From: Saccharibacillus brassicae
GTDB lineage: Bacteria > Bacillota > Bacilli > Paenibacillales > Paenibacillaceae
Length of the DNA: 64,000 bases
Assembly: GCF_006542275.1 (NCBI RefSeq)
Contig: NZ_CP041217.1
Location: forward strand, 3,209,501-3,273,500
Reading direction: 5' to 3'
This document shows, one piece after another, positions 27,144 through 36,768 of the stretch (positions are counted from its first letter, which is position 1; each line of letters opens with the position of its first letter). A model generated the notes under the pieces. It was given only the letters and a program-made list of their open reading frames with translations, ran no database searches and was not told the DNA's origin. The translations under genes and the position numbers were made by a program.

Positions 27144-28073
27144 TCAGCTCTGCGGTTCGGGCCTCAGCGCGTCCCGGTAATACAGCCGGAACAGGATGTC
27201 CTGGTTGTAGTTGCCGAAGCCGGTGCCGAACAGCGTGATGCCGCCGACGTGCTGCGCTTCGCTGCGCACGCCGATTCGCAGCTTCCATTCTTTGCTCGAC
27301 GGGGAGATCTGGTCCAGCGTCACGGAAGAGAGCGGCGTGCCGTCCATGAACGTGCCGGTCCGGTTGATCTTGAGCCGCTTGAGCAGTCCGTACTGGTTGA
27401 TATCGTTTGGCCACCAGGCCGGGGTCAGGTTGCCGCGCCGCCGTCCGTAATCGCCGGGGCTGGTCCACGTGCCGAGATCGACGCCATTCAGATGGAAGGT
27501 AATGTCCGACGGCCAGTCTTCGTCGATGCCGGGCGCTTCGGACGAAATCTCCATCGAAATTTCCAGTTCTTCGGGCGTCTGGCTGGACAGCAGGAAATTC
27601 GGGGCGCGATACTCGACGAAGCCTTGTCCGAACCACAGAATCGAAGCGTTGACCCGTTCCGGCGACAGGAAAAATCTCGGGTCGTCGAATTGGCCGATCA
27701 TTTTCTCCGTCGTGGCCAGCCCGCAGGTCGGATAGACTTCCCAATCGGTGAAATGGCCGATCGGCACGTTGACCGGATGCACGGAACGCCGGTCGCTGCC
27801 CGCTTTGGGCAGCGTGATTTCGATGCGGTCTTCGGCGAGCGAGCAGACTTTGCGCGCGCCTCCGCGGCCGGCCATCCGTTCGGTCCGGATCAACCCGGCC
27901 GTCTCCAGCTTGCGCACGTGCATGGTCATGATCGCGCTGCTGAGGTTCGAAGCTTCGGCCAGTTCCCGCACGTTCATCGGCCGCTCGGCAAGCAGGGCAA
28001 GCAGATTGAGTCGGACTTTGCTGGCGAGCGCTTCGTAAACGGGCAGCGATTGTTCGGTGATGTCCAGTTCCAT
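27144..28073 (-). CDS. ArsR/SmtB-family winged-helix regulator with large C-terminal domain
   Basis: 309 residues. N-terminal winged helix at about 10-90 (LPVYEALASKVRLNLLALLAERPMN, LSSAIMTMHVRKLETAGLI), then a cysteine-poor 200-residue domain (CGLATTEKMIGQFDDPRFFLSPERVNASILWF, HLNGVDLGTWTSPGDYG). It lacks the metal-binding cysteine motif of ArsR proper. This longer type is common in Paenibacillus and often lies near sugar genes; here it diverges from a lactonase gene. The start is the ATG preceded by TTGGAGGAAGCT; the upstream TTG is part of that ribosome site. Confidence 0.8.
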   Translation of the reverse strand: MELDITEQSLPVYEALASKVRLNLLALLAERPMNVRELAEASNLSSAIMTMHVRKLETAGLIRTERMAGRGGARKVCSLAEDRIEITLPKAGSDRRSVHPVNVPIGHFTDWEVYPTCGLATTEKMIGQFDDPRFFLSPERVNASILWFGQGFVEYRAPNFLLSSQTPEELEISMEISSEAPGIDEDWPSDITFHLNGVDLGTWTSPGDYGRRRGNLTPAWWPNDINQYGLLKRLKINRTGTFMDGTPLSSVTLDQISPSSKEWKLRIGVRSEAQHVGGITLFGTGFGNYNQDILFRLYYRDALRPEPQS

Positions 28074-28320
28074 AGCTTCCTCCAAATGGTAGCGATTTTC
28101 AATATCCGAATAAAGGTTCGTTTCCTTTCAGTATATAATGCGGCGTCTGCAAAAGCACGGATTGCGCAAGGTTTTGCGAGATTTTGATTGTCGAATCCGG
28201 GCGAATTTCGGCGGTTTCGTTTCAGAAAGGGTAGGTTTTTGTTAATAATAGTCAAACCGACCACGATTTCGAGCCCGCTTTGCATGCAAGTACGGGCTGA
28301 CATAAAAGGAGAATGAGAAC

Positions 28321-29391
28321 ATGACGGCACTGGATCATACCCGGCATTTTTACGTAGGCACTTACGCTTCGGATACCGAAGAAGGGCTGTTTCACGCCAC
28401 CTTGAACACGGAGAACGGCGAAATGCACGTCGTATCCGGCCTGGGCGGCATCGAGAATCCTTCGTATCTGGCGATAAGCCCGAATCGGAGAAATTTATAT
28501 GCGGTCAGCGAAAAAGAATACGGCGAAATCCTGTCCTACACGATCGACCCGGACACCAAAGAACTGAATCCCAACGACCGGCAGTCTTCCGAAGGTTCTT
28601 CGCCGTGCTTCGTCGAACCGACGCCGGACGGCAAAATGCTGCTCGCGGCCAATTACGGCGGCTGCGTCGTCGCGTTTGCGGTCCGGGACCGCGGCGTGCT
28701 CGAACAGACGAGCCGGGTTCGGCATACCGGGTCCGGCCCGCATCCCGAACGCCAGACCGAGCCGCATCCGCACTCGTTCGTTTCGTCGCCGGACGGCGTC
28801 TATCTGTTTGCGCCCGATCTCGGAACCGACCGGATCGCCCAGTACACGCTCGAAGACGAGCGGCTGTTCAATCAGGGAGAGATCGAACTGCCCGGAGGGA
28901 CCGGCCCGCGCACGATGGCTTTTCATCCCAAGGGAAAATGGGCGTACGTCACGGGCGAGCTGGACAACACGGTGACGATGCTGGATTACGATATGCAAAG
29001 CGGGCGCCTGGCGCCGGCCCAGAGCGAACCGCTGCTGCCCGAGCTGCAGGCGTCCGATCCGGCGAATACGGCGGCGCATACGGCGGTATCGCCGTGCGGA
29101 CGCTTCGTGTACGTCTCGAACCGGGGCGACGACAGCATTACGCAGTTCAAGACCGATCTGTCGAACGGACGGCTGACGTTTGTGGAACGCGTACCGTCGG
29201 GCGGCCGCGTGCCAAGGCATTTTGCGATTACGGACGGATTTTTGCTCGCGGCGCATCAAGACAGCGGCCAGATCGTTTCTTTTGCGATCGGGGAAGAAGA
29301 CGGCCGACTGACGCCGACCGGCTTCGCGCTGGAACTTAATCGTCCGGTGTGCGTCTGCCCGCTGCCGGACGCGGCCGACGTCACGATCTGA
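28321..29391 (+). CDS. lactonase family beta-propeller (6-phosphogluconolactonase-like)
   Basis: 356 residues, the size of a seven-bladed beta-propeller lactonase (YbhE/YkgB type) that opens 6-phosphogluconolactone in the pentose phosphate pathway. Recurrent blade patterns: NPSYLAISPNRRNLYAVSE, SPCFVEPTPDGKMLLAANYGG, PHPHSFVSSPDGVYLFAPDLG and GPRTMAFHPKGKWAYVTGE, with the conserved HPHS and TAAHTAVSPCGRFVYVSNRG. AAAAGGAG lies before the ATG. The last codons (VTI, stop) are the first copy of a 14-base tandem repeat that continues past the stop. Confidence 0.88.
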   Translation: MTALDHTRHFYVGTYASDTEEGLFHATLNTENGEMHVVSGLGGIENPSYLAISPNRRNLYAVSEKEYGEILSYTIDPDTKELNPNDRQSSEGSSPCFVEPTPDGKMLLAANYGGCVVAFAVRDRGVLEQTSRVRHTGSGPHPERQTEPHPHSFVSSPDGVYLFAPDLGTDRIAQYTLEDERLFNQGEIELPGGTGPRTMAFHPKGKWAYVTGELDNTVTMLDYDMQSGRLAPAQSEPLLPELQASDPANTAAHTAVSPCGRFVYVSNRGDDSITQFKTDLSNGRLTFVERVPSGGRVPRHFAITDGFLLAAHQDSGQIVSFAIGEEDGRLTPTGFALELNRPVCVCPLPDAADVTI

Positions 29392-29479
29392 TCCTCACGA
29401 TCTGATCTTCACGATCTGATCCTCACGATCTGATCCTCACGATCTGATCTTCACGATCCGATCTTCACGATCTGATCGT
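29382..29479. repeat. seven tandem copies of a 14-base repeat
   Basis: Unit CACGATCTGATCCT with C/T variation at position 13. The first copy overlaps the lactonase stop codon; the other six are in the intergenic space. Confidence 0.9.
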
Positions 29480-29527
29480 CCGATCACAGGAGCGCCGTGC
29501 CCGCCACGGCATAAGGAGGCTGACGCG

Positions 29528-29980
29528 ATGAAGGCATTCGACTACGAACTGGATTACGAACAACTGGATCTGCGCAAGCAGCCGGAGCTGTACCGCGTCG
29601 GGCGCGGCGAGCAGGGTGTGCTGCTCGTCCAGCCGTACAAAGGCGAGATTCTGCCGCACTGGCGGTTCAAGACGCCCGACATCGCGCGCGAGTCGTCGGA
29701 GAAGATCTACGCCATGTTTCTGGCCTACAAGGAAGAAGACGATTTCGTCGGCATGGACATGGCACGCAAGTTTTTGCAGATGGGCTATACGCGCGCAAGG
29801 CGGTACACCAACTACAAAGGCGGCCGCAAGTACGCGGAGAACGGCACGCTGTCGTTAAGCAAAGGTGATCCGGTCAAAGCCGAATCGGCGGCCATTTTCA
29901 AGCAGGTATGGGAAAAAGCGAAAACGGACGAAGATTACGTGCGGATGAAAGACGAGCACCGGGCGAAGTACGAGAAGTGA
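29528..29980 (+). CDS. DUF4385 family protein
   Basis: 150 residues with WRFKTPDIARESSEKIYAMFLAYKEEDDFVGMDMARKFLQMGYTRARRYTNYKGGRKY, the conserved core of DUF4385. It is soluble, basic near the C-terminus, with no known reaction; homologues occur in bacteria and phages. RBS ATAAGGAGG lies 8-9 bases before the ATG. Monocistronic. Confidence 0.8.
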   Translation: MKAFDYELDYEQLDLRKQPELYRVGRGEQGVLLVQPYKGEILPHWRFKTPDIARESSEKIYAMFLAYKEEDDFVGMDMARKFLQMGYTRARRYTNYKGGRKYAENGTLSLSKGDPVKAESAAIFKQVWEKAKTDEDYVRMKDEHRAKYEK

Positions 29981-30043
29981 AGCGTGCCGGGCGGCGAAGG
30001 TTTGCACGTTTCTGAAAATCGGAGATTGCTGCAAAAGGGTATT

Positions 30044-30078
30044 CGAAAAAAACAAAAAACAGCCGGATACCGGCTGCT
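30044..30078 (-). terminator. intrinsic terminator for the leftward gene
   Basis: On the minus strand: CAGCCGG, 3-base loop, CCGGCTG, then TTTTTTGTTTTTTT. Confidence 0.8.
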
Positions 30079-30246
30079 TCATCTTTATCGGGCCGCGGCG
30101 GTTGAGCCGCGGTCTGTTTGCGTATGTAGGCGTGCTGATCCGGCTTGGATGACAGCCGGGGCCGAGCAGGGCGAGGCCGGGATGGCATCGGCGGCGAAGC
30201 ATCGGCCTCCTATCGGCATCCCGCCTGCGTCCGGGCACGCGGCCGT

Positions 30247-31203
30247 TCAGCGCGGGCTGAGCGCGCCTTCCGCTTCCGGCCCGGGCTCCGGCCGCCCCGG
30301 GCCGGCCGGAGCCGCCGCTTCGACCGGCGCTTCAAGCGGCCGCTGGGCTGCGTGCGCCGCATGGCCCGCGTGGCCCGGTCCGCCCGAGCTGCGCTTCGGG
30401 AAGGTCGACGCCCGCTCCGTGGACGGGTGGAGCTGCGGCGAATGCCCCGCATAAGGGCGCTCGCGCCGCTTGGCGTCGGCGGGACGCAGCGCCGCAAAAC
30501 CGAGCGCCGCGAGCACCAGCTGCGCGGCGAGCAGCCACGGAGCGGCTTCCGCGCCGAGCGGCGCGTTCAGCAGCGCCGGGGCCGCGGCCAGCAGCGGCAC
30601 AAGCCGCCGCAGTACGGGCCGTTCGGCCCGGTAGCCCGGCTCAAGCAGCCGGGCGGCGAGCAGGGCCGCCAGCAGCCACGACAGCAGGCGAAGCAGCGGC
30701 AGCCACGGGGAGCCGTCAAGCTCCGGTTCCCGGGCGTACTGCCAGACGGCGGCGCCCGCGGCCGCCAGCAGCACCGGCACGAGCGCCGGCTTCAGCAGGC
30801 GCAGGAAGCCGCCGCCCCACGAAGGGCGCTCTTCGCGTTCGAGCAGGAGACCCAGCTCGTGGCGGGTCCGTTCCAATTCGCGGTGCAGCGCCCGGTGCAG
30901 CAGCGGCAGCCGGTCGGCTTCGCCGTCTTCCAGATACAGGGCCAGATGGCCGTCCAGATCCGAGGCGAAGCCCTGCATGCCCTGGCAGAGCAGCAGCCGT
31001 TCGCGCAGTTCGCCGTTTGGCGCTGCGGCCGGTTCGGGCGCCGCCATCGCGGCGTCGAGCCGGGCGGCCGCCGAACCGAGCGTCTCCAGCGCCGCGCGCA
31101 GGCGCCGCTCGCGGTTCGCCGCCTGCCGGCCCAGCGCCCGGCGGGCCTGTTCGTAAATCCATATCGCAAAGGCGGCCGTCGCCAGCCAGACATACGTTTC
31201 CAT
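30247..31203 (-). CDS. hypothetical membrane protein, Ala/Leu-rich
   Basis: 318 residues. An N-terminal TM (YVWLATAAFAIWIYEQA), a helical soluble region with Leu/Arg/Glu repeats (about 25-130), then three to four more membrane segments (LVPVLLAAAGAAVWQYA, LLSWLLAALLAARLL, LVLAALGFAAL), ending in a His/Pro/Ala-rich tail. The start is the ATG after AGAGGAAGG, not the longer ORF start. No family recognised. Composition is extremely GC-rich, but the ribosome site and downstream terminator support it as a gene. Confidence 0.6.
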   Translation of the reverse strand: METYVWLATAAFAIWIYEQARRALGRQAANRERRLRAALETLGSAAARLDAAMAAPEPAAAPNGELRERLLLCQGMQGFASDLDGHLALYLEDGEADRLPLLHRALHRELERTRHELGLLLEREERPSWGGGFLRLLKPALVPVLLAAAGAAVWQYAREPELDGSPWLPLLRLLSWLLAALLAARLLEPGYRAERPVLRRLVPLLAAAPALLNAPLGAEAAPWLLAAQLVLAALGFAALRPADAKRRERPYAGHSPQLHPSTERASTFPKRSSGGPGHAGHAAHAAQRPLEAPVEAAAPAGPGRPEPGPEAEGALSPR

Positions 31204-31567
31204 TCCGTTTCGCCTTCCTCTCGCATAACCTGTCCTCCCCACTATTACACAAGCATCCGGCCGCTTCAAGCTTCAATAAAGCGAATTCATGGACAAAGCG
31301 CTTTTGCACGCGTACAATTCTTGACGCGGGGAGAACGGCGGACGCCACATCGGCCGATTCAAGCGATCGATTGTGGCGGCTCGGCGCGTCGGCGTTGAGA
31401 GGCTTTCTCCCAAAACGGGTACTAAAACGTAAGGCAGCCGCGCATGACGAACACATACTGCAGCACGCAAGACCAAGATCCGCTTCCGATACGTTCGATA
31501 TTCGTTCGACGGAAGGGTCTTCAAATCTTCGGCCGCCCGGCGGCCGCACGAAAGGACGGAATATACA

Positions 31568-32209
31568 GTGGAATTGATGAAAGTATTGGTACTTGGAGCG
31601 GAGGGCCAGATGGGCCGCCGCCTCGTTACGGAAGCGCTCTACCGCAAATGCGAGGTCATCGTGCTGATGCGCGAACCGGCCCTGCTGGGCCAGGAACATG
31701 CGGCGCTTGAAGTACGCGCAGGAGATCTGCTCGCTCCCGGCGCGATCGCTTCGGCGGCCGCGGGCTGCGACGCGATCCTGAGCGCGTTCGGTTCGGAGCC
31801 GGGCGAAGCGCCCCTGCTGCCCGAAGCGATGCGCTTGACGATCGAAGGAGCACAGGCCGCAGGCGTTGACCGGCTGATCGTCGTCGGCGGATCGGGCACG
31901 CTGCTGACCGCGCCGGGCGTCCGGCTGATGGACGGTCCGGACTATCCGGAAGAGCTGCTTCCGCTGGCGCAGGCCCATGCCGACGCGTACGAAGTGTTGG
32001 CGCAGAGCGAGCTGGAATGGACGTACGCGAGCCCGGCCGCCTGGATCGAACCGGGACGCCGGACCGGCAATTTCCGTGTCGGCATGTCGCTGCTCGTGAC
32101 CGACGACGAAGGACACAGCCGGATCAGCGTGGAAGATTTTGCCGCGGCCGTCATCGACGAACTCGACGATCCGAACTTTATCCGTGCGCGCTTCACGGTC
32201 GCTTACTGA
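31568..32209 (+). CDS. NAD(P)H-binding SDR-like protein
   Basis: 213 residues, atypical short-chain dehydrogenase/NmrA-like fold. Nucleotide motif VLVLGAEGQMGRR at the N-terminus, DAILSAFGSEPGE, VDRLIVVGGSGTLL, ESELEWTYASPAAWIEPG. It resembles NAD(P)H-binding proteins such as B. subtilis YwnB, redox sensors or reductases of unknown substrate. GTG (31568) is preceded by AAGGACGGA at good distance; ATG at 31577 is the alternative start. Confidence 0.8.
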   Translation: MELMKVLVLGAEGQMGRRLVTEALYRKCEVIVLMREPALLGQEHAALEVRAGDLLAPGAIASAAAGCDAILSAFGSEPGEAPLLPEAMRLTIEGAQAAGVDRLIVVGGSGTLLTAPGVRLMDGPDYPEELLPLAQAHADAYEVLAQSELEWTYASPAAWIEPGRRTGNFRVGMSLLVTDDEGHSRISVEDFAAAVIDELDDPNFIRARFTVAY

Positions 32210-32355
32210 ACCGAACGCGGATCGAGCTTTCGCGGGCGCAGCCCGCATCTTCGGGACGTAAGTCTTTTTATGATGAAAAAGAACCCGGAATCGCCGCTCC
32301 ACCGAGCGTCTCCGAATCACCGCAATCGTAACCGCGAAAGGGGAACAGGCTGACC

Positions 32356-34023
32356 ATGCTAATCGTAACCTCGCAGCAGATGAAGGCGATCGACCGCTAC
32401 ACGATCGACGAATTGGGCATTCCGTCGATGGCGCTGATGGAATCCGCGGGCCGCGCGGTGGCCGAAGAAGTGCTTCAATGGTGCCGGGACAGCCGCACGC
32501 CAGCCGGACCCGGCACGGTGAACGCCACGGGCGCCGGTACCCGTCCGGACGGTTCGCCCAAGCGCGGAGTAACCTCGACGAGTCCCGTGTACGAGGACGC
32601 TTTGATCGCTCCGTTCGACGGGTCGGAGCGTGAACACTGGCTCGTCCTGACAGGCAAAGGCAATAACGGAGGCGACGGACTGGCCGCCGCGCGTTACCTG
32701 CAGGATGCCGGCGTCCGCGTCTCGATCCTGTGCGCCGAGAGCCCGGAGCGCTTCTCCGCAGAAGCGGCGGCCCAGTTCGCCGCGGCCCGGCGCTCCGGCA
32801 TTGCCGCCGTCGAGACGCCGGATGATCCCGCCGAATTCGACTTCCGCCCGTATACGGGCCTTGTCGATGCGCTGCTCGGCGTCGGCGCGAGCGGAGAGCC
32901 GCGCGAACCTTACGCTTCGCTGATCCGGGCCGCGAACGACAGCGGCCTGCCGATCGTCGCGGCCGACGTGCCGAGCGGCCTGAACGCCGATACGGGACAG
33001 ACCGCGGAGGCTTGTATCCGCGCTGTGCGCACAGTCTGCATCGCCTTCTTGAAGGCGGGGCTGGCGCAGTATCCCGGCGCCGCAGCCGCCGGCGAAGTCC
33101 GCGTGCGCGCGGTCGGCATTCCGCGGCTGGCCGCCGGGCGGATCGAACAACCGCCGAACGCGCATCTGATTACCGAGCGTTCGCTGCGCGAAACGCTTGG
33201 CGTCGACACGTCCAGGCGGCGTGCCGAAGACAGCCACAAAGGCACCTACGGCCATGTGCTCGTCGTCGGCGGAAGCCGCCTGATGAGCGGCGCGGGCTTC
33301 ATGGCTTCCCGCGCCGCGCTGCGGATCGGCAGCGGCCTGGTCACGTGGGCGCTGCCGCAGGCGCTGCTGCCGGACATCGTCGGCCACGTGCCGGAGCTGA
33401 TGGTCGCCGAAGCTTCGGCCGGGGACGGCTGGAACCGGGCTTCCGCCGGCACGATCCTGAAGCTGGCCGAGCGGATGGACGCGCTGGCGATCGGTCCCGG
33501 ACTTGGCCGTTTCGACGGCGACGTCGACTGGCTCAAAGAGCTGTGGACCGGCTCCGACGTGCCGCTCGTGCTCGACGCGGACGGGCTGAACATTTTGGCC
33601 GACGCCGGAGACGCTGTCCACGGCTGGGGCCGCCGCGACAATGTCGTGCTGACGCCGCATCCGGGCGAGATGGGCCGCCTGCTCGGCGTGCCGACCGCCG
33701 AACTTCAGCGGGACCGGATCGGCGCGGCCAGCCGGTACGCCGTCGATCGCGGCGTCACGCTCGTCCTCAAAGGCGCCCGCACCCTCGTCGCCGCGCCGGA
33801 CGGCGCCGTGTTCGTCAATACGACCGGGCATCCGGGCATGTCGACCGGAGGCACCGGGGACGTGCTGACCGGCGCGATCTCCGGCCTGATCGCCCAAGGC
33901 TTGTCCCCGCTGCAGGCCGCGTCGTTCGGCGTCTACCTGCACGGCCGCGCCGGCGAACGCGCCGCCGAGCGACGCGAGCATCCCGCGTCGCTGCTCGCCG
34001 GCGACGTGATCGAAGCGCTGTAG
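32356..34023 (+). CDS. nnr: bifunctional NAD(P)H-hydrate epimerase/dehydratase
   Basis: 555 residues. It repairs damaged nicotinamide cofactors: the N-terminal domain interconverts R and S NAD(P)HX (LTGKGNNGGDGLAAARYL), and the C-terminal ribokinase-like domain dehydrates S-NAD(P)HX with ADP (GTYGHVLVVGGS, AIGPGLGR, LDADGLN, LTPHPGEMGRLL, GTGDVLTGAI). An insertion of roughly 40-45 residues rich in Pro/Gly/Thr sits before WLVLTGKGNNGG, after helix 1 of the epimerase domain. A strong bidirectional terminator lies downstream. It stands alone, without tsaE or alr neighbours. Confidence 0.92.
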   Translation: MLIVTSQQMKAIDRYTIDELGIPSMALMESAGRAVAEEVLQWCRDSRTPAGPGTVNATGAGTRPDGSPKRGVTSTSPVYEDALIAPFDGSEREHWLVLTGKGNNGGDGLAAARYLQDAGVRVSILCAESPERFSAEAAAQFAAARRSGIAAVETPDDPAEFDFRPYTGLVDALLGVGASGEPREPYASLIRAANDSGLPIVAADVPSGLNADTGQTAEACIRAVRTVCIAFLKAGLAQYPGAAAAGEVRVRAVGIPRLAAGRIEQPPNAHLITERSLRETLGVDTSRRRAEDSHKGTYGHVLVVGGSRLMSGAGFMASRAALRIGSGLVTWALPQALLPDIVGHVPELMVAEASAGDGWNRASAGTILKLAERMDALAIGPGLGRFDGDVDWLKELWTGSDVPLVLDADGLNILADAGDAVHGWGRRDNVVLTPHPGEMGRLLGVPTAELQRDRIGAASRYAVDRGVTLVLKGARTLVAAPDGAVFVNTTGHPGMSTGGTGDVLTGAISGLIAQGLSPLQAASFGVYLHGRAGERAAERREHPASLLAGDVIEAL

Positions 34024-34277
34024 GGACGCGAGCCTCTTGCGTTCGGTGCGCCCGCACCCCAGCCATTCCCTATCCAAATAGCGATTGAGGCACGCCAGCG
34101 CCAGCGCGCCTGTTTTAACGGAACGGGAAGACGCTTGGCGGCGGATTTGGGTCTTCTGGAATGTTCAACGGGCACAGGCGCCGCTTAACGACGGATCGCC
34201 CTGTTTTTCCGGCCCAATCCCCGTCTTTACGCCGGTTAAGCGTCGGTACGATCCTTTATCAGGCGAATGTGCGCCAA

Positions 34278-34319
34278 AAAAGAGGCTCTAACGGATATAC
34301 AATCCGTTAGAGCCTCTTT
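34278..34319. terminator. bidirectional terminator
   Basis: Perfect arms AAGAGGCTCTAACGGAT and ATCCGTTAGAGCCTCTT around a 5-base loop, with A and T runs outside. Confidence 0.9.
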
Positions 34320-34445
34320 GCTTTTCGCGGCGGCGTCTTATCGCCCGTTCATCTTAGAAGAAGCGCCTGATCGAATGCCCCGCAAAGTGCAGCGCAGCCG
34401 TTTTAATTGCGTAGGAACACTTATTTTGCCCAAAAATCCGTCCGG

Positions 34446-34590
34446 AAAATAAATAACTGCGCAGATCCACTTATTTTGCGAAAAAAAGACATTTTCGATC
34501 TCCGTGCGAAGAAATAGCTGTTCTCACGCAGCTATTCCGCCCCGCACGGGCAAGCAGAGGCCATTTAAGTGTCCTCAGGACGTTATTTCA
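34446..34590. repeat. AATAACTGC-family palindromes, second cluster
   Basis: Copies about 34446-34478 (AAATAACTGC...CACTTATTTTGC), 34508-34540 (AAATAGCTGT...GCAGCTATTCC, compensating changes in both arms) and 34565-34590 (AAGTGTCC...GGACGTTATTTC). Related to 9584-9773 and 61490-61740. Confidence 0.65.
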
Positions 34591-34830
34591 TGGATGAGCG
34601 GACAGGCGGATGATGAGGGCTCCGTATGGCTTTTGGCCGATACGCCCGCCACGCAATTCGCAGACCTGCAGGGCGTCGGGATGCAAGGGATCAGGCGACG
34701 GTAAGAGCGAAATGTAGGCCACGGGCGTATCCACACCAACACTCCAAGTCTGATTCCGCTGTAGGCATCCCCAACCTAAGAATCCCTGCACGAATCCCTA
34801 TTGAGCCTACCCCGATCCCGCATCTCCGCT

Positions 34831-34882
34831 CCCACGAATCCATCCCACGAATCCATCCCACGAATCTATCCCGCGAATCTCT
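34831..34882. repeat. four tandem copies of a 13-base repeat
   Basis: Unit CCCACGAATCCAT at 34831, 34844, 34857 and 34870, the last two with single-base changes; intergenic, downstream of the MCP gene. Confidence 0.85.
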
Positions 34883-34950
34883 ACACCAATCCCAATCCCG
34901 CCTCCGCACTCAACCGCACTTCTCCCGCCTTCACCCGCAGACCCCGGCAC

Positions 34951-36537
34951 TCACACCCGGAAAGTCGATACCGACATATGCAGTTGGTCCGCGAGCTGGG
35001 CGAGCGCATGGGAAGACGTGGCGGTTTGCTCGCTGGCCGCGGCCGACTCTTCGCTGGCGATCGTGATGCCGGTGAGCGTCTGCATGACTTCGTTCGTCTG
35101 GGCAGCCTGTTCTTCGCTGGCCGCGGCGATGCCGTTGACTTTGAGCGAAGTATTGCCGACCCGGTCGATGATCTCGTTAAACGCGCGGCCCGAATCGTTC
35201 GCATGCTGGAGATTCGTGTTGACGGCCGTGACGCTGCGTTCGATATTGAGCTGCATGGAGCGGATAATGGACGTAATCTCTTTGGTCGCGTCGCCGCTGC
35301 GTTCCGCCAGACGGCGCACTTCGTCCGCAACCACGGCAAAGCCGAGGCCCGACTCGCCGGCCCGGGCCGCTTCGATCGCGGCGTTCAGGGCGAGCAGGTT
35401 CGTCTGGGCGGAAATATCGTCGATCACGCCGATAATATCGCCGATTTTCGTGGAATGTTCTTCAAGTTTGCCGACCTGCTGCGTGACGTCTTCCATACTT
35501 TGCAGGGCAAGCTGCAGCGTTTCGCCGCCGGAATGGGCCATTTCCACCGTCGCGTTCGACAGTTCCGCCGCACCTTCCGCGCCTTTGGCCACGTCGTCGA
35601 TCGCCGTTGCCATGTCTTTGAACAGTTCGTTAATCGAGCGGGCGGATTGCAGCTGCACGGACGTGCCGCCGGCGATCTGCTGCGTGCTGGCCGAGATTTG
35701 CTGCGACGAAGCGGCTACGCTTTGCGCGGAATCCTGAATGCCGCCGATCAGGCTGGACAGCGTGTCGACCATTTTATTGACGGATTGGGACAGTTCGCCG
35801 ACTTCGTCTTTGGCCGCGTACTCGTATTTCTCCCGCAGGTCGCCGTCGGCGATTTTGCGCAGGACGCCGCCGATCCGCTTGATCGGGCTGCTGATCATGG
35901 CCGTCACGAGCAGGACGAGCAGGACGCCGAAGACGAGCGCGGCGGCGATAACGATCATCGTCCACAGCGAAGCTTTCGAGACGTCGCCCTGGGAAGAAGT
36001 ATCGGTCGCGGTCGCCTGCTGTTCGTTGATTTTGCCGAGCTTTTCGATCGATTCGTACAGCTTTTGGCTGGTCGGTCCGACCTCATCGGTGACGTATTTT
36101 TGGAAAACGGCATTGGTCGAAGTCTCGGCCAATTTGACCGCGTTGGCGTACAGTTCCTGATATTCGGCCCACTGCGCGTCAAATTCGGCGAGCAGCAGCG
36201 TTTCTTCCGGGGTAAGCGGGCTGAGGCGATAATCGTTCATGTTGGCCGTTACTTGTTCGCTCAGCGGAGCGATCGTGTCGGCGATTTCTTTCTTCTGGGC
36301 CTGAGTGTCGGCGATCGCGATATCCCGGGACGTGACGCGAAGCTTGAGCAGCGACGTTTCGGTATTCGCCAGCTTGCGCAGCGGAATCATGTTGTCGCTG
36401 TACAGTTCGTTCAGGTTCGTTTTCATCATATTGATATTGGACAGTCCGTACAGGCCGACGCCGGCGGTCAAGAGGGTCAGGGTCATGACGACAATCATTA
36501 ACTTGGTAAAAATTTTCCGATTTCTGAACCAACGCAT
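34951..36537 (-). CDS. methyl-accepting chemotaxis protein (4HB type)
   Basis: 528-residue chemoreceptor. TM1 ([20 protein letters not shown]), a four-helix-bundle sensor (about 35-185), TM2 ([21 protein letters not shown]), HAMP, and a cytoplasmic signalling domain with the hairpin tip [26 protein letters not shown] and adjacent [10 protein letters not shown]-like segment ([13 protein letters not shown]). It should couple to CheW/CheA to steer swimming. Ligand unknown. ATG chosen at 36537, 9 bases after GGAG; the TTG two codons earlier is too close. No che genes nearby, so it is an orphan receptor. Confidence 0.92.
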   Translation of the reverse strand: MRWFRNRKIFTKLMIVVMTLTLLTAGVGLYGLSNINMMKTNLNELYSDNMIPLRKLANTETSLLKLRVTSRDIAIADTQAQKKEIADTIAPLSEQVTANMNDYRLSPLTPEETLLLAEFDAQWAEYQELYANAVKLAETSTNAVFQKYVTDEVGPTSQKLYESIEKLGKINEQQATATDTSSQGDVSKASLWTMIVIAAALVFGVLLVLLVTAMISSPIKRIGGVLRKIADGDLREKYEYAAKDEVGELSQSVNKMVDTLSSLIGGIQDSAQSVAASSQQISASTQQIAGGTSVQLQSARSINELFKDMATAIDDVAKGAEGAAELSNATVEMAHSGGETLQLALQSMEDVTQQVGKLEEHSTKIGDIIGVIDDISAQTNLLALNAAIEAARAGESGLGFAVVADEVRRLAERSGDATKEITSIIRSMQLNIERSVTAVNTNLQHANDSGRAFNEIIDRVGNTSLKVNGIAAASEEQAAQTNEVMQTLTGITIASEESAAASEQTATSSHALAQLADQLHMSVSTFRV

Positions 36538-36720
36538 GTCCAATCACTCCGTTTTATCGTATTGGGGCCATCCGGCACGTCTGCTTCTGCTGCCCGGGTT
36601 TTTTTCGTTTGACTTGATATATGTATTTGTCGTCAGAGGAGAACTGCTTTTTGAGACCTAAACCATATAAATGTAAAAAAATATATTTTGTGCATATCAG
36701 AATCCAGTTGGCGGGCAGGC

Positions 36721-36755
36721 AAAAAAAGACCGTCGTTCCCGGAAGAACGACGGTC
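36721..36755 (-). terminator. intrinsic terminator of serS
   Basis: Minus strand: GACCGTCGTTC, loop, GAACGACGGTC, then TTTTTTT. Confidence 0.9.
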
Positions 36756-36768
36756 AGTTTCACGCGCT

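Larger units (their letters stand above)
34024..34950. other. noncoding spacer between nnr and the MCP gene
   Basis: About 930 bases with no supported gene. It contains a bidirectional terminator (34278-34319), AATAACTGC-type palindromes (34446-34590), and four copies of a 13-base repeat (34831-34882) close to the MCP 3' end. Confidence 0.7.

Noticed and set aside
34981-36501. Long plus-strand ORF over the MCP region
   Set aside because: Antisense shadow; the minus strand encodes an unmistakable MCP.
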